Source: Plantago elongata
Taxonomy: Eukaryota; Streptophyta; Magnoliopsida; Lamiales; Plantaginaceae
NCBI GenBank assembly: GCA_036897095.1
Contig: JAYMSP010000186.1
Coordinates: forward strand, 1 to 64,000
Direction of reading: 5' to 3'
Length of the DNA stretch: 64,000 nucleotides
Below are positions 1 through 13,535 of this stretch, piece after piece (the stretch's first letter is position 1; every line of letters starts with the position of its first letter). The notes below the pieces were generated by a model that worked only from the letters and a program-made list of their open reading frames with translations, was not told the DNA's origin and did not search any database. The translations under genes and the position numbers were made by a program.

Positions 1-149
1 GAACTACGGGCCGGGTCCCATGGGCTCAAAGTCAGGCCCGGGCCCATGGGCCTAAAATTATGTCCAAGTGTGGCCCATGGTTGACTTAGGGCTGGTTCAA
101 AACCCATTGACCGGGGGGCCGGGCCGGGTGGGCCAAATTGCCATCCCTA
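1..149. mobile_element. hAT-type transposon end (fragment)
   Basis: GC-rich stretch made of repeated GGGCC/CCCGGG words that stops abruptly at 149. Read on the minus strand it opens with TAGGGATGGCAATTTGG, which matches the usual terminus of plant hAT elements. The other end lies outside the window, so the terminal inverted repeat and the 8-bp target duplication cannot be confirmed. It lies upstream of the ARF1 exons, probably in an intron of that gene. Confidence 0.5.
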
Positions 150-224
150 CTCACAACAAAAGATGGTTAAGAGTGCTTAATCTGGAAAAATATTGGACGT
201 GGTTGTGTTCTTGTTCTGTTGATT

Positions 225-390
225 ACTCCCTCCGTCCAAATAATTTTTCGTTTTGGGTGTCCCACCAAAGTGAAACAATTTTTCATTTATGAAAATAACC
301 CCATAATACAACACATTTTTAACCACATTATTGGGCTACATATAATTTTCTATCTCAAACTAATTCTTAACCATAATTTCATTCTGGTTT
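225..390. mobile_element. Stowaway-like MITE, one end only
   Basis: Begins with TACTCCCTCCGTCC, the signature end of plant Stowaway (Tc1/mariner-type) MITEs next to a TA. No matching inverted copy is visible before the ARF1 exon at 499, so this is a partial or decayed copy. The right border is a guess. Confidence 0.45.
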
Positions 391-498
391 CTCTTTGGTG
401 ATCTTTGATAACATGATTTGGCCTGTTCAACACGTAATGTTGTTTTGTGAGTCATACTCCTGTCTGTTCTCAATGTTCTGTTGTGTGGTATAATGTAG

Positions 499-884
<386 letters not shown>

Positions 885-2260
885 AAGCTAGAGATGTTGG
901 ATTTGATGGTTATCATCGTTAAATTGGAGAAAAGATTCTTGGTGCGCTCTGGCTTTGATCCTTGGTGAAGTGAAGATCTTTATTTTTATTATCAAGCCTG
1001 TGTTTGCCGGTTCCTTACTATGGTCACTACTACTGTTGATAGATAGTCACCTGTTGGCTTCAGCCGTTTTAGTTGTGACACTGTTTTATGTTACTGGATG
1101 GTTAATTTTTAGCATTGTGATAACACCCTTTTGGTTTGGGTGGCTGAATTAAATGTTATAAATTCTTTTGCGTTCTTATAAATGATGGATTGCAAACTGC
1201 TGGTCTGGTCGTATTTTATTTCCCCTTTACTTTGAAACGCATTGTTTATTTTCAAAGCTTATTTTTATGTCAGATGTGATCATGCACTAGATTTTTCTTG
1301 TCACCCATTTCTTGATGGGTTACCAATCAAGTTACATTCAGGACTAGTTTCAACCCTAGAGGGTCCGACAATCCAACCTTGGACACATTAAATTAGAATC
1401 GTTTGCATATCTACCTTGGGATATGCCTGCTTAATCCTGCATCATCTCTAAGTTACCAAAGTCGGGCTATCATTCTATGACTCCCAGTACATATTGCGTT
1501 TACAGTACTTTTGGAGCTTAAAAGTTAGTAGTACTCTGGACTGAAACTACAAGGGAATATTTATCAAGTGGAGCTACTATGATTAAACACCTGATACATG
1601 CAATACATGACAATGAGTCAATGATAGAATAAACAAGGCCTCTATATTCAAGGAAGCCCTATTTTTTAACAAAGATTTGGAGACGATGAAACAAATGCAT
1701 TATTATTATTATTATTATTTATTTATTTATTGATTTTAAGATGGGATCAAGCTCATACTATTAAAAATAAAAACATGCAATTACGGGGTTTATAGTACAT
1801 TTCCATAAAAGTACATACTAGAAAGTATAAACTAGCACAAAAGACATAACCAAAGCTAGTCCATTCAAGAGTTCTTCCAAACCACAAGTTGCAGACTTCA
1901 CTAACAGAAAAAGAGAAATCATAGTCAAGCTGCACCATCAAAGTACCAATCACCCAAGGTGGAAAAATACACGAACAGGTTCCAATGAACCGACACCAGT
2001 GTTGACGAGCCAATCCAATAGAATAGTTCTTCATTTGAATTTATGGGGGCTACATGCACCGACCAGTCCTGGACTTTCTCAACACAGCCTTCAACATTGG
2101 AAGAGAAGAAGAGTAAGAAGTTTTAGACGAGTTCTTAGTAGTTCTTCCTTTTTTCTTTTCAGGACGCTGGGGAGGGGGCAGGGTATTCTGACAAATGACT
2201 AATCACAGGAGCAACCTGCTCCTCCACAACAGATGTTCCTGAAGAAGGAATACCACACTT
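885..2260. other. ARF1 3' region and intergenic DNA
   Basis: No convincing gene. The stretch just after 884 is probably the ARF1 3' UTR. An ATT/ATTT microsatellite lies at about 1699-1730. Short open frames here resemble nothing I know and lack neighbouring exons. Confidence 0.5.
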
Positions 2261-2752
2261 CTACAAAGGTAAAGGGACGCACGTATCACAAACTTCTTCG
2301 AAAACGGAAGAACTATAGTCGAGAGCAATCTCTTTAGACTCTAAGGATTCCAACACTGCAAAATTATTTGCTCCTATCTCTTGAGCTGAGACACCGTTAG
2401 CTTCTTGTCGAACTACACTTAGACAAGTTTTAGTCGGAATTTCCCAATTGCTGCTCTTTTCAACTTCAAATTTAACTTCTTGTTGACCATTTACCATCAA
2501 AGAATCCTGTTGAGGCTGCAAATCCTCTAACCTTTCACTTCTTCCATCTGAATTTCTGACCGTTTTCAACTGTGGATTTTTTACAAAACAAGCTTCTGTT
2601 TTGTGACCAATCTTAGAGCAAAAGTCACAAAACAAAGGCAAAGAATCACAAGATACCCCAATTTTCACATGTAGGATAATACTATAGAACATACAAAAAA
2701 AATGCATTGCTGAAGAATAGAGAGCTTTCTGTGTAAGATTTTGATTCAACAT
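2261..2752 (-). mobile_element. LINE-like ORF1 remnant with CCHC zinc knuckle
   Basis: A 163-codon open frame contains one CCHC knuckle, CDFCSKIGHKTEAC (C-x2-C-x4-H-x4-C), preceded by a hydrophobic segment and followed by a polar, low-complexity tail. This order (short strand, knuckle, disordered tail) is typical of the end of ORF1 in plant L1-type LINEs. No reverse transcriptase or endonuclease reading frame was recognised next to it, so it is a fragment. A knuckle alone is weak evidence, and another zinc-knuckle protein remnant is possible. Confidence 0.45.
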
Positions 2753-2781
2753 GTAGGATAATACTATAGAACATACAAAAA
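2668..2781. repeat. Direct repeat of about 31 bp
   Basis: A word starting CATGTAGGATAATACTATAG occurs at 2668 and again at 2750, with about 50 bp of unrelated sequence between. It overlaps the upstream end of the LINE-like frame and could be a footprint of the insertion or a local duplication. Confidence 0.7.
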
Positions 2782-3058
2782 CATGTTACATTGTACTCTC
2801 AAGCAATGAATAAGCTTCAATAACGTTTACTACAAGGGGAGAGGTTTCTTCCCATATAAATCTAAAAAATTAGAGTTCCATCAGAAGAGCACAAGCCATC
2901 TTTTCAGCTTGTTTCCAACGAGAAAGGAATGGAAATTACAGAACATTTGAGAAAATAAAAACAATATAAGGCGACGATGTATCACGACTTGTATGACTAT
3001 GAGCTACTACTAAGCCCAGATCATGATACATAGATATCGTATAGCTCAGTGTATAGTT

Positions 3059-5524
3059 CTATCTGAGCACTCTGTTAGAGCTCAGCGTGAAGTTTTCTTC
3101 ACCTGCAATAGTTGAATTCAACCTCCCAGCGGCCCACCCATTATTTAGTACACGGAGAGCAACATCTGCTGGATCACCTATCACACGACTGCCTTCCACT
3201 TGTTTCCCATACTCAGGTAGTCCGTTTGCCTTTCGTTCTTTCCTCCTTTTCCTTTCCTCATCTCTCTCCTTTCTTAGCCAACTCTCAACCGTTCTCTGCA
3301 AATGTATCACCAATACTTATCCTTGTGAATAGATACTGTTTGAAGACTACAGTCTACAGATACTGAATCCGTTATATTAGGATGTTAACTATTGTGTTCG
3401 TCACACTAATAGAAGAAGGACAGACAGGGTTTCAACCTATCAGAAATAAGGTAAATTCCCTAGAGATCTACTAATTCTCAAGGGCTATATGTCACATTCT
3501 AAAACATTAACAGAACTCAACCACAATTTACACATACAGGTCACATGATTGCAGAAGGAATATATCAATATTCAATAATTTGTTTTATATTATTGAACAA
3601 AATATTGACGTTTATATATTATTGAACAAAAGACTAAAGTGCCATAGAGAATAGGCAGAGAAAGTCATATTCTAGGATGAACCATAAGCATATGAAATTA
3701 CATGGTCGATAAGTAGTTGAGTTATGGGTCGAGTACTAACCATCAGTGATAAATTGTTGTTCTCCTTTATTTTAGTCATTGGCTGTGCAAACTGCAACTT
3801 CCCTTGAGACACATAAGCCTGAGGAAGTATTGAACCATTATGATCACATATACTATCAAGCAGAAATAACATTCTAAAACCCAACTTACTATATGTGATG
3901 GCCAATCTTCGAGACCATCAAAAATATGTGTAGCGTAAATAATTGTACAGCCGCGTTCTTCACATTCCTTCTTTAGAAACCTCAGAAGGTCTGCTCTAGC
4001 AAGTACATCCAAATCCACCGTGATCTCATCTAGCAAGAGTACCTAAACAAAATTCCCCGAGTAATTTATTTTGGGCAGAAAACGATGTGGACAAACTTAT
4101 CTTGTAGTATTAAAATTATACATACCTTGAACGGTTTCAGAAGACCCATACATATCTGAACTCTTCTTCTTTGACCATCAGATACTTTATGCAATCTCCA
4201 AGAAAGGTTAACATCCAAAACCTAAAACAATGGATCAGAGTAGATTACTGACAAGGTTCAAATTTTATTTACTTATGATATCCAAGAACTTCATATCATG
4301 CTTTGGACAAACCAAAACTCTGCAGTATAGTCCACCCCATCCACCACAGCGAGATACATCTTTGTAAACAAACTACTACAGATGTAACATGTAAAGTCGA
4401 AATCCGAAGTATTTAAATATTCAAAAGCAAGTGATCATACCTTGATTAGTTCATCTCGCCTTTGGGGATCAACACCTGCTACACCGAATATCATTTTCTG
4501 AGCAGAAATATCCATCTGAATTGGGATCTCAAAACCAGCAAAAGCAACTTCTCTTCTCCACTATACAGTAAACAGGCTGACACACATTAAACATTTCCTG
4601 AACAATTTTTTTTATCAGTAGTCACAAATATTTAAAATGCAGGTAAGAAAGATGTCAAACTGTGAATTCTTCAACAAATCTAGAGAAACAAGCATATGTG
4701 AAAATTCTAAAATAAACCGGTAACATAGGAACCAAAAAAACGTCACATACTTCACTTTCAATCCCTCAGAATGCAGAGTGAAATACACTAACGGACCTTT
4801 CCAACTATGATAAGATTCTCCTTCACATTGTACCACAAAAAGACTGTGATGAGCCGATGACAGATCCTATAGAAATGACATACGTCGATCTGAGAGAGAC
4901 GTGCTACGAGTTCAAAATTTAAAATTTCACCACAAATCACACAAATTGAGCTCCCCAGCCCACGTCTTACATAAATTCATCACGCAAACACACAGAAACA
5001 GGATCACATTGCAGTACCCAAATAATTACAGTATACATCAAAATGAAATTATACAACAACGCATACTGATCAGAGACATAATGCACATTCAAATTACTGT
5101 TCAATACTAAAAAGGAAGCTAAAAATCAACAAACCTCGCCACCAAGATAAGAAAGATCACCGGAAGCAATCAAAGCAGTATCATGAAACGCCGATCTACC
5201 CAACACTCTAACCATATCCTGGTCCACCATATGCTTCCCTCCAATTATCTTCAAGATTGTCGTCTTTCCTGAAATCCCACAACCAATTAATCAGATCCCA
5301 CCCAAAAAGATCACATTTTTACCACAATTTCCCAATAAACAAAACTAACCAGCTCCATTTGAGCCAACGAGAAGACAACGCTGGCCGGGATACAGAGAGA
5401 GGTTGAAATCTTCGATAAGAGGGGCGGAGCCAGGCGGAGGATGGCCGTCGATTCCAGGGTAGGTGAATTTGAGATTGTTGATCACAACTGTCGGTTCGGA
5501 TTTAGGTGCATCTCCCATTGCCAT
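3059..5524 (-). CDS. ABCI20: Soluble ABC protein, ABC transporter I family (ABCI19/20/21 group)
   Basis: Seven exons (5350-5524, 5135-5268, 4441-4560, 4126-4221, 3890-4042, 3741-3818, 3059-3295) join in frame to 330 residues, close to the length of Arabidopsis ABCI20. The protein is a single nucleotide-binding domain with no membrane span. Visible motifs are Walker A GSNGAGKTT near residue 54, a degenerate signature VSDGQ, Walker B VLLLDE followed by ITVDLD, and the switch histidine in YATHIFDG. A lysine/arginine-rich helix and the [19 protein letters not shown] tail close the protein. Family members are cytosolic, interact with each other and have been linked to cytokinin response in seedlings; the biochemical role is unsettled. 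ATG at 5522-5524 is the first in frame; a second lies two codons later. Which of ABCI19/20/21 is the true ortholog is not resolved, although the neighbouring TRAPPC4 gene favours ABCI20. Confidence 0.92.
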
Positions 5525-7182
5525 TGATTTCTTGATTGAATTTTGGTTGTTGAATTGTGATGGAAAGTGGTGGTGTTGTTGAGGTGCTTTGTAGTAAATG
5601 GAAATGGAGCTCGGTTTGGTACCGCCATTGGTGTTGAGGCGTGGCTATTGTTTGCAACACTAGTTTGCTAACTTCCACGACAATTTGTCCAAAAGGTCTT
5701 AAAGTGGGTATTTTTTAATTAAGATAAAATATTTGGGCCCTTATGCAATTTGATGATATAGTTTGTAGATGATAAATCATAAATATATCTTTTAATTCAT
5801 TCACTCGTCTTTTATTTTATTGAGGTAAAAGTCCCAACCCTCAAGTATAACAATAACTAACTAAGTTCATTAGATTAGGATCCTCAAGCAAATGTGGTCT
5901 TCAACTTCGTGATCAATCACCTAGGATGTACCCCTGCACAAATGATTAAAGTGGGGGTTAGAACCCTTAGATCCGGCTTGCCTTGAATCAAGCCAGACGT
6001 GAGACTTTAATCGAGAATGATTATGAGCTGACTATGTATAAATGAAGGTCTAAAGCTTATAGTAAAATGTGAAGATCTAAGTGAGCTTGTTGATTTAACT
6101 TCAGAAGTGTGCCCTATTTATACAAGTAGACCATTTGGATTGCGAAGTGTAGGGCCGAGATTAAGTTAACAAGGCTTAATTAAGCCCATGGATCATAGTA
6201 TTGTCATAACCTATTTAGCACTTGGGCCTCAAGGCTAGATTAGTCATTTCTTTGAGGGCGCCTTCGTCCTCTCGTCTGAGAATACATCCGAGGGTAATGT
6301 TCAGAATCTAGACGTCCGGAGTTGATTGTGCTCTCCTCTACTGACGTACTATGATCTGCCACAATTGTTTCTCTTTATGTTTGGATGTAGACTCATATGT
6401 GTTTGTGGTCCGGACCTGCCTCCTCTAAGATGTAACACTTTGGTCCAGATATCCCTATCACGGTATTCTTATATGTTTTGACCTGCCTTGACATCGGATG
6501 GCCTTTAGCTCGGGATCCTATGCTCGGATCCTTGAGGCCTTGTCCTTGTAATACCGTGACGTCTTAAAATTCATTCGCGAAACATCCAAATAACAGATTG
6601 GACATATTTTTATATCAACATATTTTATTTAAATTTCTTTTACTCTATTCACTATCTTTTTAAAACTTATGTTTTATTAGGCGACAAGTTCAGTTTGTCA
6701 TGAATGAAATATTTGTTAGCTTATTGGGTAGACATATATACTACTTAGTTTTTATTTAGATGACAAGCTATATAATTTGTAAATGTAATAAGTAGAAATA
6801 AAATTCATGAACAAACTCGTCATCTATATGTTTGTGTACCATGTTAACAATATATGATTGAATTAATATACCTAGTTCGATTCTTCTGAATGTAATTGAA
6901 ATATTCAAATTTTTTTAAAAATGAGTTTATTTTAAAGATCCGATGTTACTCGGGTGGTTAATCGAACCAAGGGATATATCAGAAAAGGGAAAATCGAAAA
7001 TCTCCGGCATTATTACTCTGGCGAGATTAGCTCGAGTTTTCCATCAAATTCGTTCGGAAAACCCAACGTCCTTGCCCATTTCCGCAAACCAACTCTAATA
7101 GCTCAATCGTCTGATTGTTTCAATAATTCAGTTTCCCCTAATTTGTAACTCCTCGAACTGCTCAGATCCGATTCACTGATCA
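5525..7182. other. Shared upstream region of ABCI20-like and TRAPPC4
   Basis: A 1.66-kb intergenic stretch between two divergent genes. The part from about 5,850 to 6,600 is richer in G+C than its flanks and holds short inverted words (for example GGCTTG...CAAGCC near 5,975), as an old insertion might. No reading frame or recognisable terminus was found, so I do not classify it. The rest is AT-rich. Confidence 0.4.
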
Positions 7183-9320
7183 ATGGCGGCGATTTACAGT
7201 CTCTACATCATCAACAAATCAGGTGGCCTCATTTTCTACAAGGTAAGCAATTTCATTCTCACTCCTGAACAATCTTAACTACGAAATGAAGGTAAAAATT
7301 GAATCTTTGTTTGATCAGGATTATGGGTCTGCTGGAAGAATGGACACCAACGATAGTTTGAGATTGGCGAGTCTTTGGCATTCTATGCACGCCATCTCTC
7401 AGCAGCTGTCACCTGTTTCTGGCTGCTCTGGGATCGAGCTTCTTCAGGCCGATACTTTCGATCTTCACTGCTTTCAGTCTCTCACTGGTTTGGCACTTTT
7501 CACTATCTTTAAATCATTACTGGTTTTGTACATTATTGTGTTTTTTTTTATATTTTTATTTTGTGTTATTGAGATTGTAGTGTAGATCAAGGCCCACTTG
7601 TTTATTCTTTCTAGTATCTAAATGACTATTAAGTTTAGACTTTAGATAGAACCTTGAGGATTTTACTGTGGCTTGTGTATTGTGGAGAATGTGCATTGTG
7701 TATTGCAATAGACATACTGTTTAATCCAGGAACAGCAAAAGTAAGTGCCACGGCCAGTTTATCTCTGGTTGGAGGATTGGAGGCTTCAGATTAGCCTGGT
7801 GGGAAAATTCAAGAGTGTCCTAGGATCGCACTTAAAAAATTATACCTTTATGATGCTAGGATTTTATTTGATGTCATCTTCTTCTAAAAGCGTGCTGGCA
7901 GCTTAGCAAATTTTTTTTTTTTAAACGGCTAAAGGGTGACTCGAACCCCAAACTATCAGTTGGATTTGAAGCGTCTTACCAACTTAGCTGCGCTTCGTTG
8001 TCGTTGGCAGTCCTAGCAATGATATAATAGATGTAATTGGTTAATCGGAATCAGTCTTTTCTTTTCAAGTTTTATCACCGTAGAGTCTTACTTCTATTGC
8101 TGTTATGTACTCATACTATGGTGGAGAAAGAATACACCTGCGTCCTCCAGAGTCTGTATGGCAATTGTAATGGATGCATGAGGGGTGGGGAGGGGCTGTT
8201 GCTGTTGATATATGATGTTTGGTGACAAAAAGGGCCTTTCTTTCTTCTACGTTTTTTTTTTTCAATCGATTTGTAGCGACTTTCAACACTTGATGTATTA
8301 ATTTTATGGCTAAAGTTTGATCTATAGTAGTTGTATGTCACAGTGGGATAAGACTTGATTGGCTGTAAGGGAATTTTTAGTAAAACAACATCAAACTGTA
8401 TTATACACCTCCTGAAACTTTACTTGGCCGTGTCTTAGTCATACGGTCATATTCAATCTGCCATTTCAAATTTATGCAATTTCATTGATTGATATTTCGT
8501 ATTCAACGCAGGTGGATTGTATTCAGAGAAATTAATTGAGGTGGAACAATTGATTTGTGCTGTAATATAGAAATGTAAAATTAGCTATCATATTCGAAGT
8601 CATGTAATTATGCTTGGGTTCATTTTAGTTAAGAGTGATGAAAGCTACATTAGGACATTTTAAAGTTTGTAACTTAATCTTGCTCGAATGGCATGATTTA
8701 TGATGAAATGTTACGCTAAAGACTTGAAGAAATCGTGTGCATGAGCAGATAGCAGGTTGAGTGAAAGGGGGCAGGGGATAAATTAGGACATGAATGTGAT
8801 GGTTGATTCAAAAGTGAATTTGAGGCATCTTTCATGGAAAGTGAAAACTGAAAGTTTCATTCACTGGAAGTTTCAGCTCATGGCTTTTAATTTAATCTCA
8901 GCCATAACAATATTTGATGGTAGAAAATGTGATCTATATTCTGCACCTGAGTTTTTTACTTTTTTTTTTAACCTGAGTTTTTTACTTGTAAAAACAAAGA
9001 TCACATAGAGTGGACATTATTGCTTAAGCATCCACTTGAGCAAACTTTACAAAGTTCCTTATCTTGTGCTTTGATTCACAGTGTGTATGTCTGATCCCTT
9101 TTTCCTTTTCTTTGGTCTTGAAGGTACAAAATTCTTTGTGGTCTGTGAGCCAGGAACGCCACATATGGAAAGCCTTTTGAAGCATATATATGAACTGTAC
9201 ACAGATTATGTGCTTAAAAACCCTTTCTATGAAATGGAGATGCCTATCCGTTGTGAGCTGTTCGACATAAATTTGGCTCAGGCAGTACAGAAGGACCGGG
9301 TTGCCTTATTGGGAAGATGA
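7183..9320 (+). CDS. TRAPPC4: Trafficking protein particle complex subunit 4 (Trs23/synbindin)
   Basis: Three exons at 7183-7242, 7319-7487 and 9124-9320 join to 141 residues, the normal length for plant TRAPPC4. The N-terminus MAAIYSLYIINKSGGLIFYK and the segments TKFFVVCEPGTP and NPFYEMEMPIRCELFD are hallmarks of the longin/SNARE-like fold of Trs23. The protein is a core TRAPP subunit; TRAPP activates Rab1/Rab11-type GTPases in ER-Golgi and post-Golgi traffic and, in plants, cell-plate formation. Intron 2 is long (about 1.64 kb) and carries a SINE. The gene is divergent from the ABCI gene. Confidence 0.95.
7892..8019 (-). mobile_element. tRNA-derived SINE in TRAPPC4 intron 2
   Basis: On the minus strand the element has a box A-like TAGCTAAGTTGG, a box B GGTTCGAGTC (plus-strand 7938-7947) and ends in a poly(A) tract of about 14 (seen as T at 7907-7922). 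The body is only about 92 bp (7910-8001). Imperfect flanking words sharing GGCAG and TAGCAA at 7892-7909 and 8002-8019 look like an aged target-site duplication. Confidence 0.7.
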
Positions 9321-12300
9321 TATGCTCAATGTAGCACAAGTAGATTCATGGCTTTTGTATAGTATGAATCATAAATCTTATTTCTCTTTTATGAAATGTT
9401 TTTTATTATGTTTGGCATACAGACTTCTGTTTTGTTGTGTTGATTGAACATCATGGATGTTTCAAGAATTACTCAGTGCACACTTGATATGGACGATGAC
9501 CATAAATTGTTTGTTGTTGATCTAGCTAGAGAAATATGACAATCGTGGATTCGTGATTACTGTTATATGCTGTTATTATTGATTCCAGTGTTAATTGCTG
9601 ATGTTCGAAAGTAGTCTTTTTGGAACTCAAAGTTCATCTACGACCAAAGAGCAAGCACAGTATAGACGCTTATATTGCGTTCTGGAAAGGAAAAGTAGGC
9701 AACAGTTTGGCATTTGGCAACGGTTGTATTGTAGACCTAATTGGCTTGTAAGTAGTAAGCGCACTTGAGATAGCTAAAGGGCCAAGATTAATTCACAGGT
9801 AACTAAAATTAATTTGGTGAATTAGTTTAACATCTGCATCAACTTCATAATTGCATGTTGTATTTTGCTAGAGCGCTAGAGGTATTCTGCTCCTATTTTG
9901 GGAGCTCAGTCATGTGAAATTATGAAACATCCAACATGCACTGAAGGCTGTTATAGAAACATTGTGTACACGTATTCTACTTCTGGACTTCTGGTGAGAT
10001 GTTGAGAGCTTACCCGCATAATGTTTCATTTTCAAAATTCATCCATTATCCGCGTGTCAATTGGCGTTTCGTGCTCGATCCATAGAGAATGGCGATTAAG
10101 GTTCGGTGTTTGATCAAGCTAGCTAAGTCACATTCAATTTCAAGAAATTTCATTCAAAGTCAGGAAAACATTAGCCAATTAAGCAAAGATTATAGTGAAG
10201 TCGGCATCTCAATATAAATTTCCGACAACGTGTTTTAGACCATTATCTTGTTTTTTTATCGAACACTTGACTTATCCATAATCATCTGTAAATTAATATC
10301 CAACTACCGACTAACTATAACATCTAATCTCGTTGTAGAATCTAAATTTATTTAACCAGAAAGTCATTTACTTTTAATTTGCACTTTTCAAAATTCAAAC
10401 CGTCCATTCGTGTGCCAAATTGCATATGTAATTTATGACTAAACCTCATCCTTGAGTCAAACTTGAATAACCGATTTAACTACCAATTGGAATGGTTACT
10501 TAATTGCTAAACCTGAGTGTTTCACTAAATGTACCAGGTGTCCGTTTTGTTTAATGAATTAGTGCCACGATTGATTCCAATGGAGTGGTTATGTATTGTC
10601 ATCGAGCAGATTATGAAACTGATTGATGTTATTACTATGACTTAAAAAAATCTAATAGTCCTTAGTACGTATATCTGATTTCAATTAGCCGACACTCATT
10701 TAATTGCAGCAATCACAGCAGCATCATATTGTACACGCCAAATAAATACATATGGGCCTTGCGGGATTTTCGTCCAAGTTCTTAGAAAGGTAGCACATAT
10801 ACATCCATGATTTCAAATTTTAATATTGTTATTATTGAATACGCATTGCAAATTTGTGATATCCTCATCCCACATCATGTCAAGTGTATGGGATGAGTAG
10901 TAAATATATGAGAAGATGTTCAAATTAAGTCTGTTGTAATATGATGGTTCGTACCGAGAATGTGTGTATGCAATCCGACTTAGAACATAGGAGTTCGTTT
11001 TATACTTATTGAGTCGAGTAAAATACTCTAATGAACTTATTGGGCTCGATTTAACATATTCTTTTAGTATTTATATGTACTAACTGTGTCTGTGTGGCTA
11101 AATTAAACATGGCCACAAGAAGACTAGATCTTGATTTATAAGGGTCGAATCATTATAAATGGATTATTAATTAATCAAGTTACTTAATTTGTCGTGTAAC
11201 CATGAAATGAATGGTGTAGGGTATGGTTGTACATGTTAGAAACAAGAATTTGGATACATGCGGGGCACACTTAAAGAGATTTGTCATACGGTTGAAATGT
11301 CGCGTCTCTAATTGCATGTTTTAGCAAAGACACTTTTATCGGCTTATCTCGCAGGAGCTTCTGGGAAATGACTTATCAGTTTAGGTGAAGTCTGAATAGT
11401 GACCAAGACTGACAAGAACCCCTCAAGTTTTATTAGATCAAACGATCTAGTAATGCTTACTTGAAAATGAAATATGAGGAAGGAATAAGGTGTTTTAGGG
11501 ACGGTTTGGAATACAATTTAAGTTGAAAAAAATTAATTTAAATTACTTTTTATATAAAATTTAAAAATTTTAAATTCAAATTCTATTTCAAACCGTTACT
11601 TAAAATTCGGAGTGTGGGACAAGCTCCAAGGAATAGGCCTGTCGAATGGCAATTTATCGAACATGGTCTATCCAATACATGTCTACGGATCCAGACTCGT
11701 CTAGCCATGGTTGGTTTAGTCCATACGGTAAAAAATGATCTCATCATGACAGTAAAGAGTCTTGATTGGTTGCTACGGGTCCAAATGGCAGCTCCAACTC
11801 ACCTTACCTCCATATACTAATTAGCAATATAGTGGTGTTTGAGTCGCGTATAATTATAGTAAAGTATTTAAAAAAATATATATTTAAATCGTTTTAAATT
11901 CATACTCATTTCAATAAAATGCATATTGAAGTTTAAAATTATTAACATAAAATATTTACAAAATTCTTTTAATCTTAGTAGGATAAAATATAGATTGTAA
12001 CATCCATAAAAACTTCATGAATTAACTTCTGGGAAGATTAAAATGTTCTAGCATACAGGACAAACTATAAAATCCACATTACATCACTTGGATCAAAGTG
12101 ATCTTTACCTTACATCCTTGCACATATGCACTATATAGGGTTCAGACTTCAGACAGAACCTGGCCATTCAATACACATTTAAAGTTATAATTGATCAGTT
12201 TGAATATTTTATAATTCCACGATGGCCAATTCGAATTTTCGTATTCTATGTAAAATTTAACTTTATATCCTTTCGAAGAAAAATCTATCTAATATATTAT

Positions 12301-13439
12301 TTACTGTATTTTATTTATTATATTTTATATTTTATTTAATCTCTTTTATTTACCCGGTGGTTGAGCAGGTTCTGGGTCTTGAGTTTTGGACTTCAAGTTA
12401 TTATTTGATGTTTTTGGTATAGGTGTTTAATCATGAGTTAAAACTTGATCTTTAGTTTGAACAAAGTGTTTCCTTTTTGTTGTAATTATTTGTCAAGAGT
12501 GTGAAAGTCGGTTTGAACGAAGTGTTTCTTTTCCGTTGTAATTATTCGCCAGGAGTATGAAAATCAATATTTGTATTGATAGAGTTTACAAACCAAATTC
12601 TCAACTTGAATGCGAGAAATTTGAACCAATGAACAAGTGAGTCAATAAAACATGAGTGAGTTGTTTATATAGCCCAAGTACAACGTTCTTATTCTATTCT
12701 TGTGAGTACAATATCTAACGCGCAAAGGTAAAAGTTAGCACAATCATTTGATGATAAAATGTAATGTGGAAGAATACGTTTTATGCCTTTCATTATTTCT
12801 CCTTTTGATTGTTCTTGCTGAGCTTTTCTTGTGAATAAATTATAATTTAAACATCATAATTTGTTATCTTTAATAAGGATTACTTGTGCTCTTGACTCTT
12901 ATTAATAAAAAAGTTAATCGTTTTAAAAAAATTCTCTTCATTATTTAAAAAATTATTTATTCTCCTACTTTATTCATTATATTTTTTAATTTTATATTCA
13001 AATTCTAAAGTAATTGAAGTTACAATGAAAATTTTGACTAGCTATGTTACTCATATTGTTAGTGGTCTATCCCACCAATTTTCAACTTTTAACAAATAAG
13101 CTTCATCCTTTTTAACATTTTTAGTTAAACATCGATGTTAAAAAGTAACTAAAATATATCATGTTAATCTCTAGATAGCAACAAAATTTGGTGTGTACTT
13201 ACTCCATAAATCTAACGGTTACCTTTGTTCGAAACAAAATCCCAAACTTAGACAGTAAAAAAATCCACCATAACCATAATACACTAAGTACAACTCCCAC
13301 ATATATATTTAACCTATGCCATTGTTCAAAGAGTCCAACTCGTGTGCAATAATACTAATGGTTTCACCTATCCCACCCTGACTATTAAAAACATATACGA
13401 TCTAATCATAAATTAAATATCACAAAAACTATGAATATA

Positions 13440-13535
13440 TTAAATACCATAAATTTATCCGTCACTAATTTGCGACGGATAAGACGACGATGTAGCGATG
13501 GATATACATTCACTAAAACGTGAATTTTTGTAGTG
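13440..13535. mobile_element. CACTA-type transposon end (fragment)
   Basis: The minus strand starting at 13535 reads CACTACAAAAATTCACG, the usual terminal inverted repeat of CACTA (En/Spm) elements, followed by subterminal GACGGAT/ATCCGTC words in both orientations, including the inverted pair CCGTCAC...GCGACGG. No opposite end was found nearby, so this is a solo or deleted end. Confidence 0.5.

Noticed and set aside
1753-2034. 93-codon minus-strand frame as a gene or a LINE ORF2 start
   Set aside because: No endonuclease or other domain is recognisable, and the composition looks like non-coding DNA.
5850-6600. Possible large mobile element between ABCI20-like and TRAPPC4
   Set aside because: The base composition differs from the flanks, but no terminal repeats, target duplication or coding sequence could be found, so no family is claimed.
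11614-11820. 68-codon plus-strand frame
   Set aside because: No known domain, no neighbouring exons, and it sits in AT-rich spacer.
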